From Petrosia ficiformis (lineage: Eukaryota; Porifera; Demospongiae; Haplosclerida; Petrosiidae), in contig OX345636.1 of NCBI GenBank assembly GCA_947044365.1, forward strand, positions 48,214,896-48,278,895: DNA of 64,000 nucleotides, in the 5' to 3' direction. The first letter of the stretch is position 1; every line of letters begins with the position of its first letter. A model generated the notes under the pieces. The model saw only the letters and a list, made by a program, of their open reading frames with translations, was not told where the DNA came from and searched no databases. The translations under genes and the position numbers were made by a program. Shown piece by piece: positions 54,958 to 64,000 of this stretch.

Positions 54958-55212
54958 GTCATCTACGTTCACCTTGTCCTCAGAAAAACGCTCATAACTT
55001 TAGTTTGAAATGATTAACTATCTTTTCATCCTCACCATTTTCATATAATTATCCTTCCCGTTTTTTTTTTTGTATATGTCAAATCTCAATCCATTGCTTG
55101 ATTATTGAGTTACAGTATAATCATGTATTAACCTTATGCCATTAAACTATACACTGTAGTACGTCATTACATCCTAATTTTGAGGACATCGTGAATGTGA
55201 ACGGACTTTAGT
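54958..55212. repeat. Dispersed 250-bp repeat, copy 2
   Basis: This is the relative of 37745-37998 in the same orientation. Its ends (CGTTCACC at the left, GTGAACGGACTTTAG at the right) are partly inverted, which hints at a MITE. Confidence 0.75.
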
Positions 55213-55399
55213 TATTCACACACACAATTTGTACATGCACCGTAATACAGTATACAAAGTAGTTAGATATACACACAAATACAGTTTGTATAATTATAAT
55301 ACACTATTATATTATACTGTATCATTATACAAATTGTATGTCTGTATAGATGTACATGTATACACTGTACATGTGTATATCCCAGACCTACATGTACAC

Positions 55400-55515
55400 T
55401 CCGTAACATCCTAACCCATGTCAAGAAACGGAAACAACCAGAAGAAAAAATGGGTGTGATCTATCAAATCCCATATGAGTGTGGAGCTGTCTACATTGGT
55501 AAAACATGGAGAGCC
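55400..55515 (+). pseudogene. Penelope-like GIY-YIG endonuclease fragment
   Basis: The plus strand encodes GVIYQIPYECGAVYIGKTWR, the front part of the GIY-YIG module, preceded by a basic stretch KKRKQPEEKM. The RT is absent. It is probably a truncated Penelope insertion, in a different lineage from that at 373-1440. Confidence 0.65.
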
Positions 55516-56540
55516 AATCACCTGCCCATGTAAAATAATTAGCACGGTTAGTCTTTAAATATGCACATTTTCAATGCCTTCCAAATTTACCTGCTATTGA
55601 ATTCTTCACAATTCTATAGACTTAAAATCATTTTTTGCAGTATATCCAGCAGTTATAAAGAGTTTATTTCAAGAAAACGAGCAGTTTAGCACTAACTCAT
55701 TAAATATGCACGTTTTTAAACTCTTATTCCATTCTTGGATAATTTTCTAGTTTAAATAAAATGGCGGAATGACGAGTAGTTAAATGCAAGTATTTGGTCG
55801 AAATTATTTTGCAGGAAACTATCCCTTTTCGAAAATTAGGTCATATATATTTACATGTACGTGTTCCTTTCTCTTTATCAGTTGTGTATAATAATTTAAT
55901 CAAAAATTCTATCATGTATAATATATCACTTGTTATTTTGTGTTTGTTGCACTCATTTATTTTGTTTTTGTTTTTAGTCTGTGAAATATATGTACATGTA
56001 TTAATACAACAACTTTAACAAGGAATGGATTTGTAGTTGTAGTAATAATACCTATGATTCAACAGTCTGCACATTCAGTATTGCACAATCTGCAGATTGT
56101 GCAATTACAATCTGATACAGTTGTACAATACATACACGTACATGTATTATATCAAGATTGCTGGTTGAAACAACAACTATGTTTTACAATATATAACAAT
56201 ATCTATGGCCTTGATAATACAAAGTTTATCTGTAATCAGTGTGATGTTTTAAACACGATACAATTCTTACCATGATTATACTGTACATGTACATGTACAT
56301 GTACATGTATGTACATGTACATGTATATGTACATATACTGTAATATACATGTAGTATAGTATACACAGTACACACATACAGTTTGTAAATACATTGTAAT
56401 CCCTACCACATGTACATGTATTACATATACACATATACATGTACATGCATGTACATGAAGATGTACAAACACACATTAACGTACATATGTACATGTACAT
56501 GTATATCTGAAATAATGTTTAAATACTTCTAAATTGTCTA
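55516..56540. other. Spacer with TGTACA microsatellites
   Basis: TGTACA-type repeats lie at 56283-56335 and 56410-56510. A short palindrome is formed by GCACAATCTGCAGATTGTGC near 56082. No gene is seen. Confidence 0.5.
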
Positions 56541-57810
56541 AATCATAGTCTAAATGGTTCTATCCACATACAAGACAATCATAGCTTCAGGTCCTGATGG
56601 CATTTCCAGTATTATGGTGAGAAATATTGCTGATTCTATCTCTCCTGCTCTCACTTCATTATTTAACATTTTGCTTGAGTCTAGTAAGGTGCCATCTCAA
56701 TGGAAGCTGTCAAATGTCCCACCTATTGGAGTTCCATAGGGGTCCATTCTGGGACCTCTCCTCTTTACCATTTTTATGGACTCAGTCTGTAATCTACCTC
56801 TATCACATAATAGTAAATTAGTCTTATATGCAGATGATATCGTCCTGTATAAACCCATAAATTCACCTTGCAACATTCTTGCTAAAGAATTTGATCAACA
56901 TCTTGCTGAAAAGCAAGAATGTTGCAAGGTGAATTTATGGGTTTAAACACCAGTAATACATGTGCTCTGCCAATAACTAGGTCTCCCAAACCAATCTCAC
57001 TCAACCTTCACATAGATGGTAACTCTATAGCTGATGTGCACTCAGTTAAGTATCTATGTAGGTGTCACAGTTACAGCAGATCTAAATTGGTCTAGGCATG
57101 TGCATAACATCTCCTCGAAAGCGAAACGACAAATTGGTTTGATCTACCATACGTTGTACCAAGTCACTCCACTGGCTCGTGAGAAGATCTATCGTAGCGT
57201 GGTCCTTCCCAAATTGGAATACTGCATTGTGGTACGGGACCCACACCAATCCATCATTATTGATGAGCTTAAGAAGGTACAGGGTTTTGCTGGCAAGGTT
57301 GTAACTAAGGACTGGAAAGCCCCCTATCTCACTAATTTGAACAAATGTAACTGGCAGTCGTTGTCTACAAGAAGGAAGTTACAAAAGCTCAAGATGTGTT
57401 ACAATATACTAAACAACTTTACAGTTATTCCTCATAATGTTTTTACTCCTCATCCCTCACCTTTACCAACATACGTACCCTAATAACCAAATTATATCTC
57501 AACCTCTTATCAAGACAAACACTCACCAATTCTCATTTTTCGTTGATGTCATACCTTATTGGAACTCACTTCCATCCCATATATAGTCAATAGCACCTCA
57601 TCTAACTCTTTTAAGGCTTGTTTGTCTGATCATTAGCTCACAGATATACTTTAACTTTTATTCTTATTATTATTATTCTTATTTGCTTTTGTCTTTTCCC
57701 TCTTTTGGGGGGCACTATATATTAGCTGTCCGTGCTACATGTATTTGTGTACCCTTAATGCACACCTTTTTCTGTTTTTGTTTATATGCATTAAAATTGA
57801 TATAAAAAAT
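56540..57810 (+). pseudogene. Non-LTR retrotransposon (Jockey/CR1-group-like) RT fragment
   Basis: The order is that of a LINE reverse transcriptase. First comes KTIIASGPDGISSIMVRNI and SKVPSQWKLSNVPP, then GVP*GSILGPLLFTIFMDS (TAG where Gln is expected), LVLYADDIVLYKP with the YADD catalytic box, and further on VTVTADLNWSRHVHNISSKA, VLPKLEYCIVVRDPH and VQGFAGKVVTKDW. Several frame breaks and a local inverted duplication (56851-56944) disrupt it. The 3' part runs into a likely UTR, with (TTATTA)n near 57660. The 5' ORF and endonuclease are not present. Confidence 0.8.
56851..56944. repeat. Perfect 33-bp inverted repeat inside the LINE
   Basis: AAACCCATAAATTCACCTTG and CAACATTCTTGCT are copied in inverse orientation 28 bp further on, ending ATTTATGGGTTT. 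The right copy replaces expected LINE coding sequence after the YADD region. This looks like a template-switch or fold-back replication event. Confidence 0.9.
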
Positions 57811-58079
57811 ATATATATTTCAAAGGGGAAATTTTTCACTGTTTTCACAGATGTACTTTTATATGCCAAAATTTAACCATGAAAAACTAATCACAATAAG
57901 GTGGGTGTGGCCAAATGAACCTATGCACAAACGTTTCCAGGCCTTATAAAAAGTAGTGTCAGAACATGGAGACACCTACAAGTTGGAGCTCTAGGGGTGT
58001 GGTGAAGATGATACCACTATGAATGAACTTCTTGAGAAGGAATGAGGCTGTCCCCTTTTTCTTGGGGAGGAACTCGTGA
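57811..58079. other. Spacer between LINE and pogo-like relics
   Basis: No gene is recognised. It probably holds the 3' end of the LINE and part of the DNA-transposon relic that follows. Confidence 0.35.
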
Positions 58080-58640
58080 AACAAGCTACAGTTTACTTAA
58101 CATCTTATCATGAGAAAGGAGCAGTAATCACCACAGCCATTGTAATTGCCTGTCCTGAGGGCATAGTAAAAAGTAAAGATTGTAACTTACATGCTTTTAA
58201 GTAAGTTACTTTATTAGCCCCTTCCTCATGCAGCGTATGGGGCTAATAAAGAGAAGGGCTAGCACAAAAGCTCAAGTTAGTGTAAATAACTTTGATGAAA
58301 TGCGGTCACAATACCTATTTGATATCAAAACTGCTGTTGAAATATCGTTTGACCTGGAGTGAATTATGTACCAGTGTCCTCTTGGAATATAGACAAAGAA
58401 GCTAAAAGAATGGAAATTTTTTGAGTGGACAATAAGTGCCAAATAACTGCGGCATATACCTGCTCCATGGCAGGTGACTTTCTTCCTATCGAACTTATAA
58501 AACCAGTAAATGGCTCCCATCCTATACGTTCTCTTCTCTTTGAATGCAAACCACAATGCAGGATTATGTTGAAAAAATATTACTACCTTAATGTTAGAAA
58601 TAGCAAAGAGATGCAATTTGAACCAAATTATCCAGCCCTA
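58080..58640 (+). pseudogene. Pogo/Tigger-like DDE transposase relic
   Basis: The plus strand can be read, with frame changes, as SYHEKGAVITTAIVIAC and EGIVKSKDCN. Then, near 58280-58400, come VNNFDEMRSQYLFDIKTAVE and I..D.E, and from 58425 DNKCQITAAYTCSMAGDFLP followed by IELIKP. The last segment corresponds to the family motif around DDKRQITAVF...GDFLP in pogo-type transposases, and the earlier ones to its upstream helices. At least three disruptions are present. Terminal inverted repeats were not found. Confidence 0.65.
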
Positions 58641-60227
58641 GTCAAGATAATCACTGGATTGTTGCTTCAAATATTGGATGTGAGAATTCTGAAATAAATG
58701 TTTATGATTCTGCCGGTAAGTACAATTGGGAAGAACAATATGCAAAACAACTGAAATATGATTACAAGTATATTCAAGTATTTAGAACAATTTCTCTGTA
58801 CACTGGCCATCAAAGATGACTATGTACATGTATTACCTGTAGTTGGTCAACAGATACAAGTTTCTGACAGGAGAAGTGTTGGTTGTAGCCCTTTTAATCC
58901 TGGAAACTGACATTTAAGAAGCTGTTGAGCTTAACTGACGTGTAAATCAGAGAGTTTGTGTCCTTTTACAATGGTGTTTTCCATTTCCCAACAGAATGTG
59001 TGTGTACTGGGATCACATGTAAGCCATCTTGTTTTGATTTTTCTGTTGTCTAATTCACTGTTAATGAATGCATTCGATCTCTTGTGAGCAGATTCGGGTA
59101 CAACATTTAATGAAAGGGCAATGGAATGAAACTTCTCTGCCTTTGCTGCATCTTCGTTTTTGCCTTCAAATATATATTAACAAGCATGGGACTTCTAAAC
59201 CATCTTGTTGAATTAACATCTTCTGCGGATCTCCTTGATCCTGTGACTTTGCAAAGCTACATGTACCTCACCTAAGAAACACAGAGCAAATCTTTCTTGG
59301 AACATGCCCAACTGTAACCGATTCTCTTGTAACTGCCACAGCAGATGGGTCGCGTGGGTTTCTACAACATTGCAATTCTTCTCCCATAGCAGCATCCCAG
59401 ATTGAATTATAAATGGATCTACATTTTTTAACAGTAACATACATGTACAATGTAAGCATATACATGTATAAGCGTGTCCAGTGGGCATGGTTTTGATCAG
59501 TGAAATTCAAAAGTGCCAAGTTGACTTTAGGTCTTATTTGTGAAAATTTAACTTTAAAATTTCCTCACTAATCAAAGAGAATGAAGGAAAAGTGGGAGCA
59601 ATATACATGTACATGTACAAGAGTTATAGCTCCAATTGTTATTCACAGGCCCTCTATATTGACAGTTGTTATTAAAATCACAAGCCACTAATAATCCACA
59701 GAGAAAAGTAATATGGATCTAATATCACTCTCTGGAGTTGTCTTACATTACTCTAATGGAGTGTGGAAACTACAATGTACACTGAAGGTTTTAACTTCCA
59801 CAATCCCTTATCTAAAGAAGAGGATGTCGGATCTAATCTAGAAACTCATATACTCCCAGGAGGGATAGAAGCAAAGTTTAGCCATGCCTTAAATTGTTGG
59901 TACAATGTACGTATTCCCTCCTCCTCCTGGAATAGATAGTCCTTCACATCGCTCAGGAGCTAGTTCACCTGATAGCAAGTAGGTGTGGTCTATTCAATGT
60001 ACATGTATTTATACATGTATATGTACCAATAACTGATACCAATACGATATTTCCACCTTATGATATTTGCGTCCTTACTGAAAATAAACATTTCCTCAAT
60101 CATTACAGTATCCAATACATTTCATAAGAAATATAACATTACTGATATACTTATTACAATATTGCTTACATGTACATCACTGCATCACTATGTATGTACA
60201 TGTACATGTACAGATGTTGTAGGAGAT
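58641..60227. other. Spacer with a possible coding relic at 59770-59985
   Basis: At 59770-59937 one plus frame stays open with YTEGFNFHNPLSKEEDVGS and NLETHILPGGIEAKFSHAL. A neighbouring frame then has FPPPPGIDSPSHRSGASSP before a GTAGGT donor-like site. This could be an exon or relic, but I cannot assign it. The rest shows no features beyond TGTACA repeats. Confidence 0.3.
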
Positions 60228-60360
60228 GTAGAAAGAAAGAAAGAAAGACACTTGAGGTAATAGAAAAATGAAAAATGAGAGTCGCCTCAGGTGGGATTCG
60301 AACCCACGACACTCTGTACTCCAGACAGATGCTTTACCAACTGAGCTACCAAGGCAGCCC
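60228..60360 (-). mobile_element. tRNA-derived SINE, copy 3
   Basis: This is a full-length relative of 40812-40948. The minus-strand head is GCCTTGGTAGCTCAGTTGG, the anticodon loop is CTGGAGT (T at position 33), the T-arm is GTGGGTTCGAATCCCAC, and a short (TTTC)n tail follows. The D-arm lacks one base. It gives a cleaner view of the tRNA ancestor than copy 1. Confidence 0.85.
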
Positions 60361-60514
60361 AGTGAGCCCACATGTACATGTACATGTACATGTCATCAAC
60401 CACTCATTGTACAATGAGAGAAAAGTGTCTAAAGATTTTGTTGAGTTTCTTTGGATTGATCAGAACCAATCATGTAGCCACATGTGAATTTAATAACGAC
60501 TTTTTAATACATTT

Positions 60515-61690
60515 AGATATGAGTTCCATGAATAATGATAGTTAACAAGTACATCAAGTAAACTGACAATGAGGGCAGACTGATAGAATGAATAATGAAT
60601 TATTCACAGCAAATTTCAACCAATCATTTGATTAGTTACGTGTATTTCAATTGCATTTCAAATATCCATTATTGCTGAATTGAGGTGTTGAACAGTAGGG
60701 TAGCTTAACATTAGGTGTTACAATGTTGTTCACAATGACAAGTAAATTCGTCGTGATTCGCAGTTTACATGTCAGTACTTCCCCAAGTGCTATAAATTTA
60801 CACAATAACTGACATCAAATAGGTCATCCTCCACTATCTACATGTATTTACTTAGTCATTGTGGACAACAATTAACATGCATTTCAACACCAAAAATTAC
60901 AAATGTAAACTGGCTTACCTTTCAACACCTCAATATACAGCAGTACATGTATATGGTGCGCTAAGGCATATTACTGAATTGGCATGCAATTAATTGAGGT
61001 ATATAACTAAATGATTCGTTGAAATAACCAAACTCCTTTATGCAGTACGTGTTACTACATGTACATGTACTATTTAAAGCCCATGTAATTATGAAACATA
61101 TACTATCAGTTATCAGTAAACCAGTCTGGTCTATACAATCATGTGATGTGTATAACATAATCTGTTAATCATATCAACAATCTAGTACATGTACATGTAT
61201 ATATAAATATAATGTTTATCAATAGGACTCAATATATATCTTCCACTCAGTCTGGGAATTTGCACAATCTGCAGATCACGTTGCACAAACTGAAGATCCA
61301 CAGAATGCTTGCCAATCTGCAGATTGTGAAAATTCGGCACAGATTGACTATAGTATATAAAGTACATGTCATACATGTAATAAGGAATGGTAACAAAACT
61401 AATTAATACATGCATAATGTACTTCAAATTCTCATACTAATTAATAAGTAAACTGATAACGAGGGAAGACTGATAGATATGAGTTCAATAAATAATAATA
61501 ATGAGTACATCAAGTAAACTGATAACGAGGGAAGACTGATAGATATGAGTTACATAAATAATAATAATGAGTACATCAAGTAAGCTGACAACGAGGGAAG
61601 ACTGATAGATATGAGCTACATGAATAATGATAATGAGTACATCAAGTAAACTGACAACGAGGGAAGACTGATAGATAGTGTTAGTGTTAG
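60515..61690. repeat. 60-bp minisatellite: single unit and array 2
   Basis: One unit lies at about 60515-60600 (ATGAGTTCCATGAATAATGA, GTACATCAAGTAAACTGACA). A regular array of four to five units lies at 61440-61690. Units match array 1 at 52190-52430. Between them, 61255-61330 carries inverted and repeated copies of a TTTGCACAATCTGCAGAT-like motif. Confidence 0.85.
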
Positions 61691-61738
61691 ATATATGATT
61701 TATAACAGAAATAATTAGCTACATGTAGATAGCTGTAA

Positions 61739-62028
61739 TTAATAGATTGACAACAAAAGTGTAAAGCTACATGTATATGACTAAGCTAGTGTTAGGAATA
61801 AAATTATCATCCTTTACATGTATATATATAGTATACACATTATATTACCTTTCACAACAGCAGCACTACAATAGTTCCATTCCATTATAATAAGTAAAAG
61901 TATAACAAGAAAAGTCTTCATTTTGTTTCTTTCAGTTCAGTTATCCTCAAGATATTACCTCAACAGATAGCTGATGGTCCTGTAGAATAGAAAAGATTTG
62001 TAATAGTTTTTCTGTTAATTTGCCTGTA
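61739..62028 (-). pseudogene. Inverted partial copy of collagen gene B 5' end (5' UTR, exon 1, start of intron)
   Basis: This is the reverse complement of 62284-62571 and almost identical to it. It holds a complete exon 1 on the minus strand (ATG at 61921, signal peptide MKTFLVILLLIIMEWNYCSA, GTAATA donor) but no exon 2, because the copy ends in intron sequence at 61739. The two starts face away from each other across a 255-bp spacer that contains gene B's promoter. Confidence 0.9.
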
Positions 62029-62098
62029 AGTATAACCCAAACCATACTCTATAATATTGAGAATTTATTAGTTGATATAAACATATACATGTACATGT

Positions 62099-62285
62099 AG
62101 TTAATATACAGTGTGAACAAACGCAAGTTAAAACAACTAAACATTTTTTTGACTGTGTGACAATAGTCAGTAATCTTATGATCAGTTATACTATATCATG
62201 TGTACATGTACGTAATTACTTTATATAGTATATTAGGATATTGATGTCACAGTTATTCTTAACAACAGCTAAACTGGTATAAATA
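62099..62285 (+). promoter_or_regulatory. Conserved promoter of collagen gene B with TATA box
   Basis: It matches the gene A promoter block by block (GAACAAACGCAAGTTAAAA, CAGTAATCTTATGATCAGTT, ACGTAATTACTTTATATAGT, TTAACAACAGCTAAACTGG). TATAAATA is at 62278-62285. The start codon is about 106 bases downstream. The block lies in the spacer between the two inverted arms. Confidence 0.7.
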
Positions 62286-62390
62286 CAGGCAAATTAACAG
62301 AAAAACTATTACAAATCTTTTCTATTCTACAGGACCATCAGCTATCTGTTGAGGTAATATCTTGAGGATAACTGAACTGAAAGAAACAAA

Positions 62391-63713
62391 ATGAAGACTT
62401 TTCTTGTTATACTTTTACTTATTATAATGGAATGGAACTATTGTAGTGCTGCTGTTGTGAAAGGTAATATAATGTGTATACTATATATATACATGTAAAG
62501 GATGATAATTTTATTCCTAACACTAGCTTAGTCATATACATGTAGCTTTACACTTTTGTTGTCAATCTATTATGTAGTAGTCAGCACTGCATGGTAAGTG
62601 TAGATCAACACTAGATTTGACTTGTATCCAATGTTAAGATTATGATAAATTATACACTGTCTTATAAATACACATGTACATTGTACATAAAGTAGTAATA
62701 ACATTGCTTTGTGTTTCATATTCCTGTTGCAGGGATAAACTACACGTACTCGTTAACAAACCGTGATAAAATGAGCTTGCCTAATTAAAAGAGATTTATA
62801 CATGTACATTGTATGTACAGTACATGTACATGACTACATGTACATGTACATGTACATTGTAAATGTATATACAAGTAGCTTTTTGAATTTTATTATGATA
62901 TAGTTTTGATACAAGATATACAATGTAATTATTATTATCAATTGAATAGGTAATGATCATGATATTGTTGAACGTGCCCTTGACTCTACTACAAATACTT
63001 CTAATGATTGTTGCATATCAGGTCATTATGTTGATTTCTTGAGAGGTAGAGATGGCCGTGATGGTTTAACAGGACCAGCGGGTAGAGATGGTGACAAAGG
63101 AGAGAAGGGAGACAAAGGTGAACCAGGACCAGCTGGAGAGATGGGTATGGCTGGACCTCCTGGAACACCTGCTGGAGGAGCTTTATATACAAGATGGGGA
63201 AAAACCACATGTCCAGGTACTCTTGGAACTGAACTAGTGTATTCTGGTTTGGCTGCTGGTAGTCTATTCAGTCAATCAGGTGGTGGAGCAAATTATCTTT
63301 GTTTACCAAAAACTCCAGAATACCTTGTTAGTGGACTTCCCCAAAATACATATTACTCGTACTTGTATGGAACAGAATATGAAAATCCTCTTTTTACAAC
63401 AGATGATCACAATGTTCCATGTGCTGTTTGTTATACTTCCCAACGTACATCCAAATTAATGATTCCAGCCAAACTATCCTGTCCTTCCTCATGGACCGAG
63501 GAATATGAAGGATACCTGATGGCTGCAAAATACAACAATGACAGAAATGCAGTTTATGAATGCGTAGACAAGAGTGGAGAAACTGTACCAGGTAGTTATG
63601 CTAATACTTATGGGACAGGATTCTATCATGTTGTAGCTACATGTGATACTGGTCTACCCTGTGATCCATATGTTACTACAAAAACAATTACCTGTGTGGT
63701 GTGTACTAAGTGA
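62391..63713 (+). CDS. Short-chain (spongin-type) collagen, gene B, intact
   Basis: Exon 1 (62391-62463) and exon 2 (62950-63713) join in phase to 837 nt, 278 residues plus stop. Residues 1-21 are a signal peptide (MKTFLVILLLIIMEWNYCSA). About 26-56 form a short N-terminal region with CC, and 57-96 are 13 uninterrupted Gly-X-Y triplets (from GRDGRDGLTGPAGRDGDKG to GMAGPPG) able to form a triple helix. Residues 97-278 form the Cys-rich C-terminal domain (LYTRWGKTTCPGTLGTEL, SGGGANYLCLPKTPEY, DDHNVPCAVCYTSQRTS, LSCPSSWTEEYEGYLM, TKTITCVVCTK) typical of sponge short-chain collagens. The product should be secreted into the extracellular matrix. It differs from gene A by a shorter collagen segment and scattered substitutions. 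Intron 1 is homologous to gene A's but lacks its tandem array. Confidence 0.92.
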
Positions 63714-64000
63714 TGTATCTGATGATGTGGAATTGAAGTTTATTAAAATTAATGACATTTCTAAATGAAGTACTAAATGTTTTGTTATTGTTTTCTTTTA
63801 TACAGTATATTATAAATTAATTTTTGACTTGTAAAAAATTTGCGGTTAGATTTGAAGCTGAGAACTGTTATAATTGCTATGGAAATGCTGATAAGGGGAC
63901 ATTTCTTGATTAATCACTGTTACTATAAATAGAAACAACCATTTTATAAATAAACAAAACAGCACCCAACACTAATAATGATAAAACCAAGAATAAGTTT
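63714..64000. other. 3' flank of collagen gene B
   Basis: AT-rich 3' region. A possible AATAAA is at 63949-63954. No other feature is seen before the window ends. Confidence 0.5.

Noticed and set aside
63001..63210. Minus-strand Pro/Leu-rich ORFs over collagen gene B
   Set aside because: Antisense of the Gly-X-Y repeats.

Overview
This is a metazoan genomic window, AT-rich and full of introns and repeats, and it most likely comes from a demosponge. The best evidence is a pair of genes at 52.8-54.6 kb and 62.4-63.7 kb. Each encodes a signal peptide, a run of 13-14 Gly-X-Y triplets and a Cys-rich C-terminal domain, the layout of sponge short-chain (spongin) collagens. Introns of about 50 bases and compact genes fit a sponge such as Amphimedon; the species is my inference.

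Layout. 0-1.4 kb: two Penelope-like retroelement fragments in opposite orientation. 1.7-6.3 kb: an intact single-exon gene (minus strand) for a large secreted-ectodomain, multi-pass membrane protein. A diverged second copy lies at 19.0-23.5 kb, broken by one frameshift. Between them are a decayed Ty3/Gypsy pol, tandemly duplicated non-coding blocks (6.5-7.9 kb; 10.3-14.8 kb), dispersed repeats and a large foldback sequence (17.8-18.4 kb). 24.2-28.2 kb: a nest of transposons. Inside it is a 2.1-kb element with perfect terminal inverted repeats and a 9-bp target duplication, carrying a split gene related to ubiquitin-specific proteases with a PHD-like C-terminus. This is the most novel-looking unit in the window. 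30.3-30.9 kb: a compact three-exon Prd-like homeobox gene. 36.8-37.7 kb: a tyrosine-recombinase-like relic and several palindromes. 38.5-40.3 kb: a LARGE-type two-domain glycosyltransferase with an altered first active site. 41.7-51.9 kb: a seven-exon (5'-incomplete) RUN+SH3 adaptor gene on the minus strand, with introns packed with SINEs, foldback MITEs and minisatellites. 52.8-63.7 kb: the two collagen genes flanking LINE, pogo-like, Penelope-like and SINE debris.

The host genes look functionally independent: a membrane receptor-like family, a transcription factor, a Golgi glycosyltransferase, a trafficking adaptor and extracellular-matrix collagens. Structural themes recur. Genes arise by local duplication (receptors, collagens). 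Mobile elements nest, with recognisable empty sites. The GTACATGTAC-type palindromic microsatellite is sparse before about 41 kb and very dense after it. Exon phases were checked by hand for the homeobox, RUN-SH3 and collagen genes and are consistent. Family assignments rest on motif recognition only; no database search was possible.
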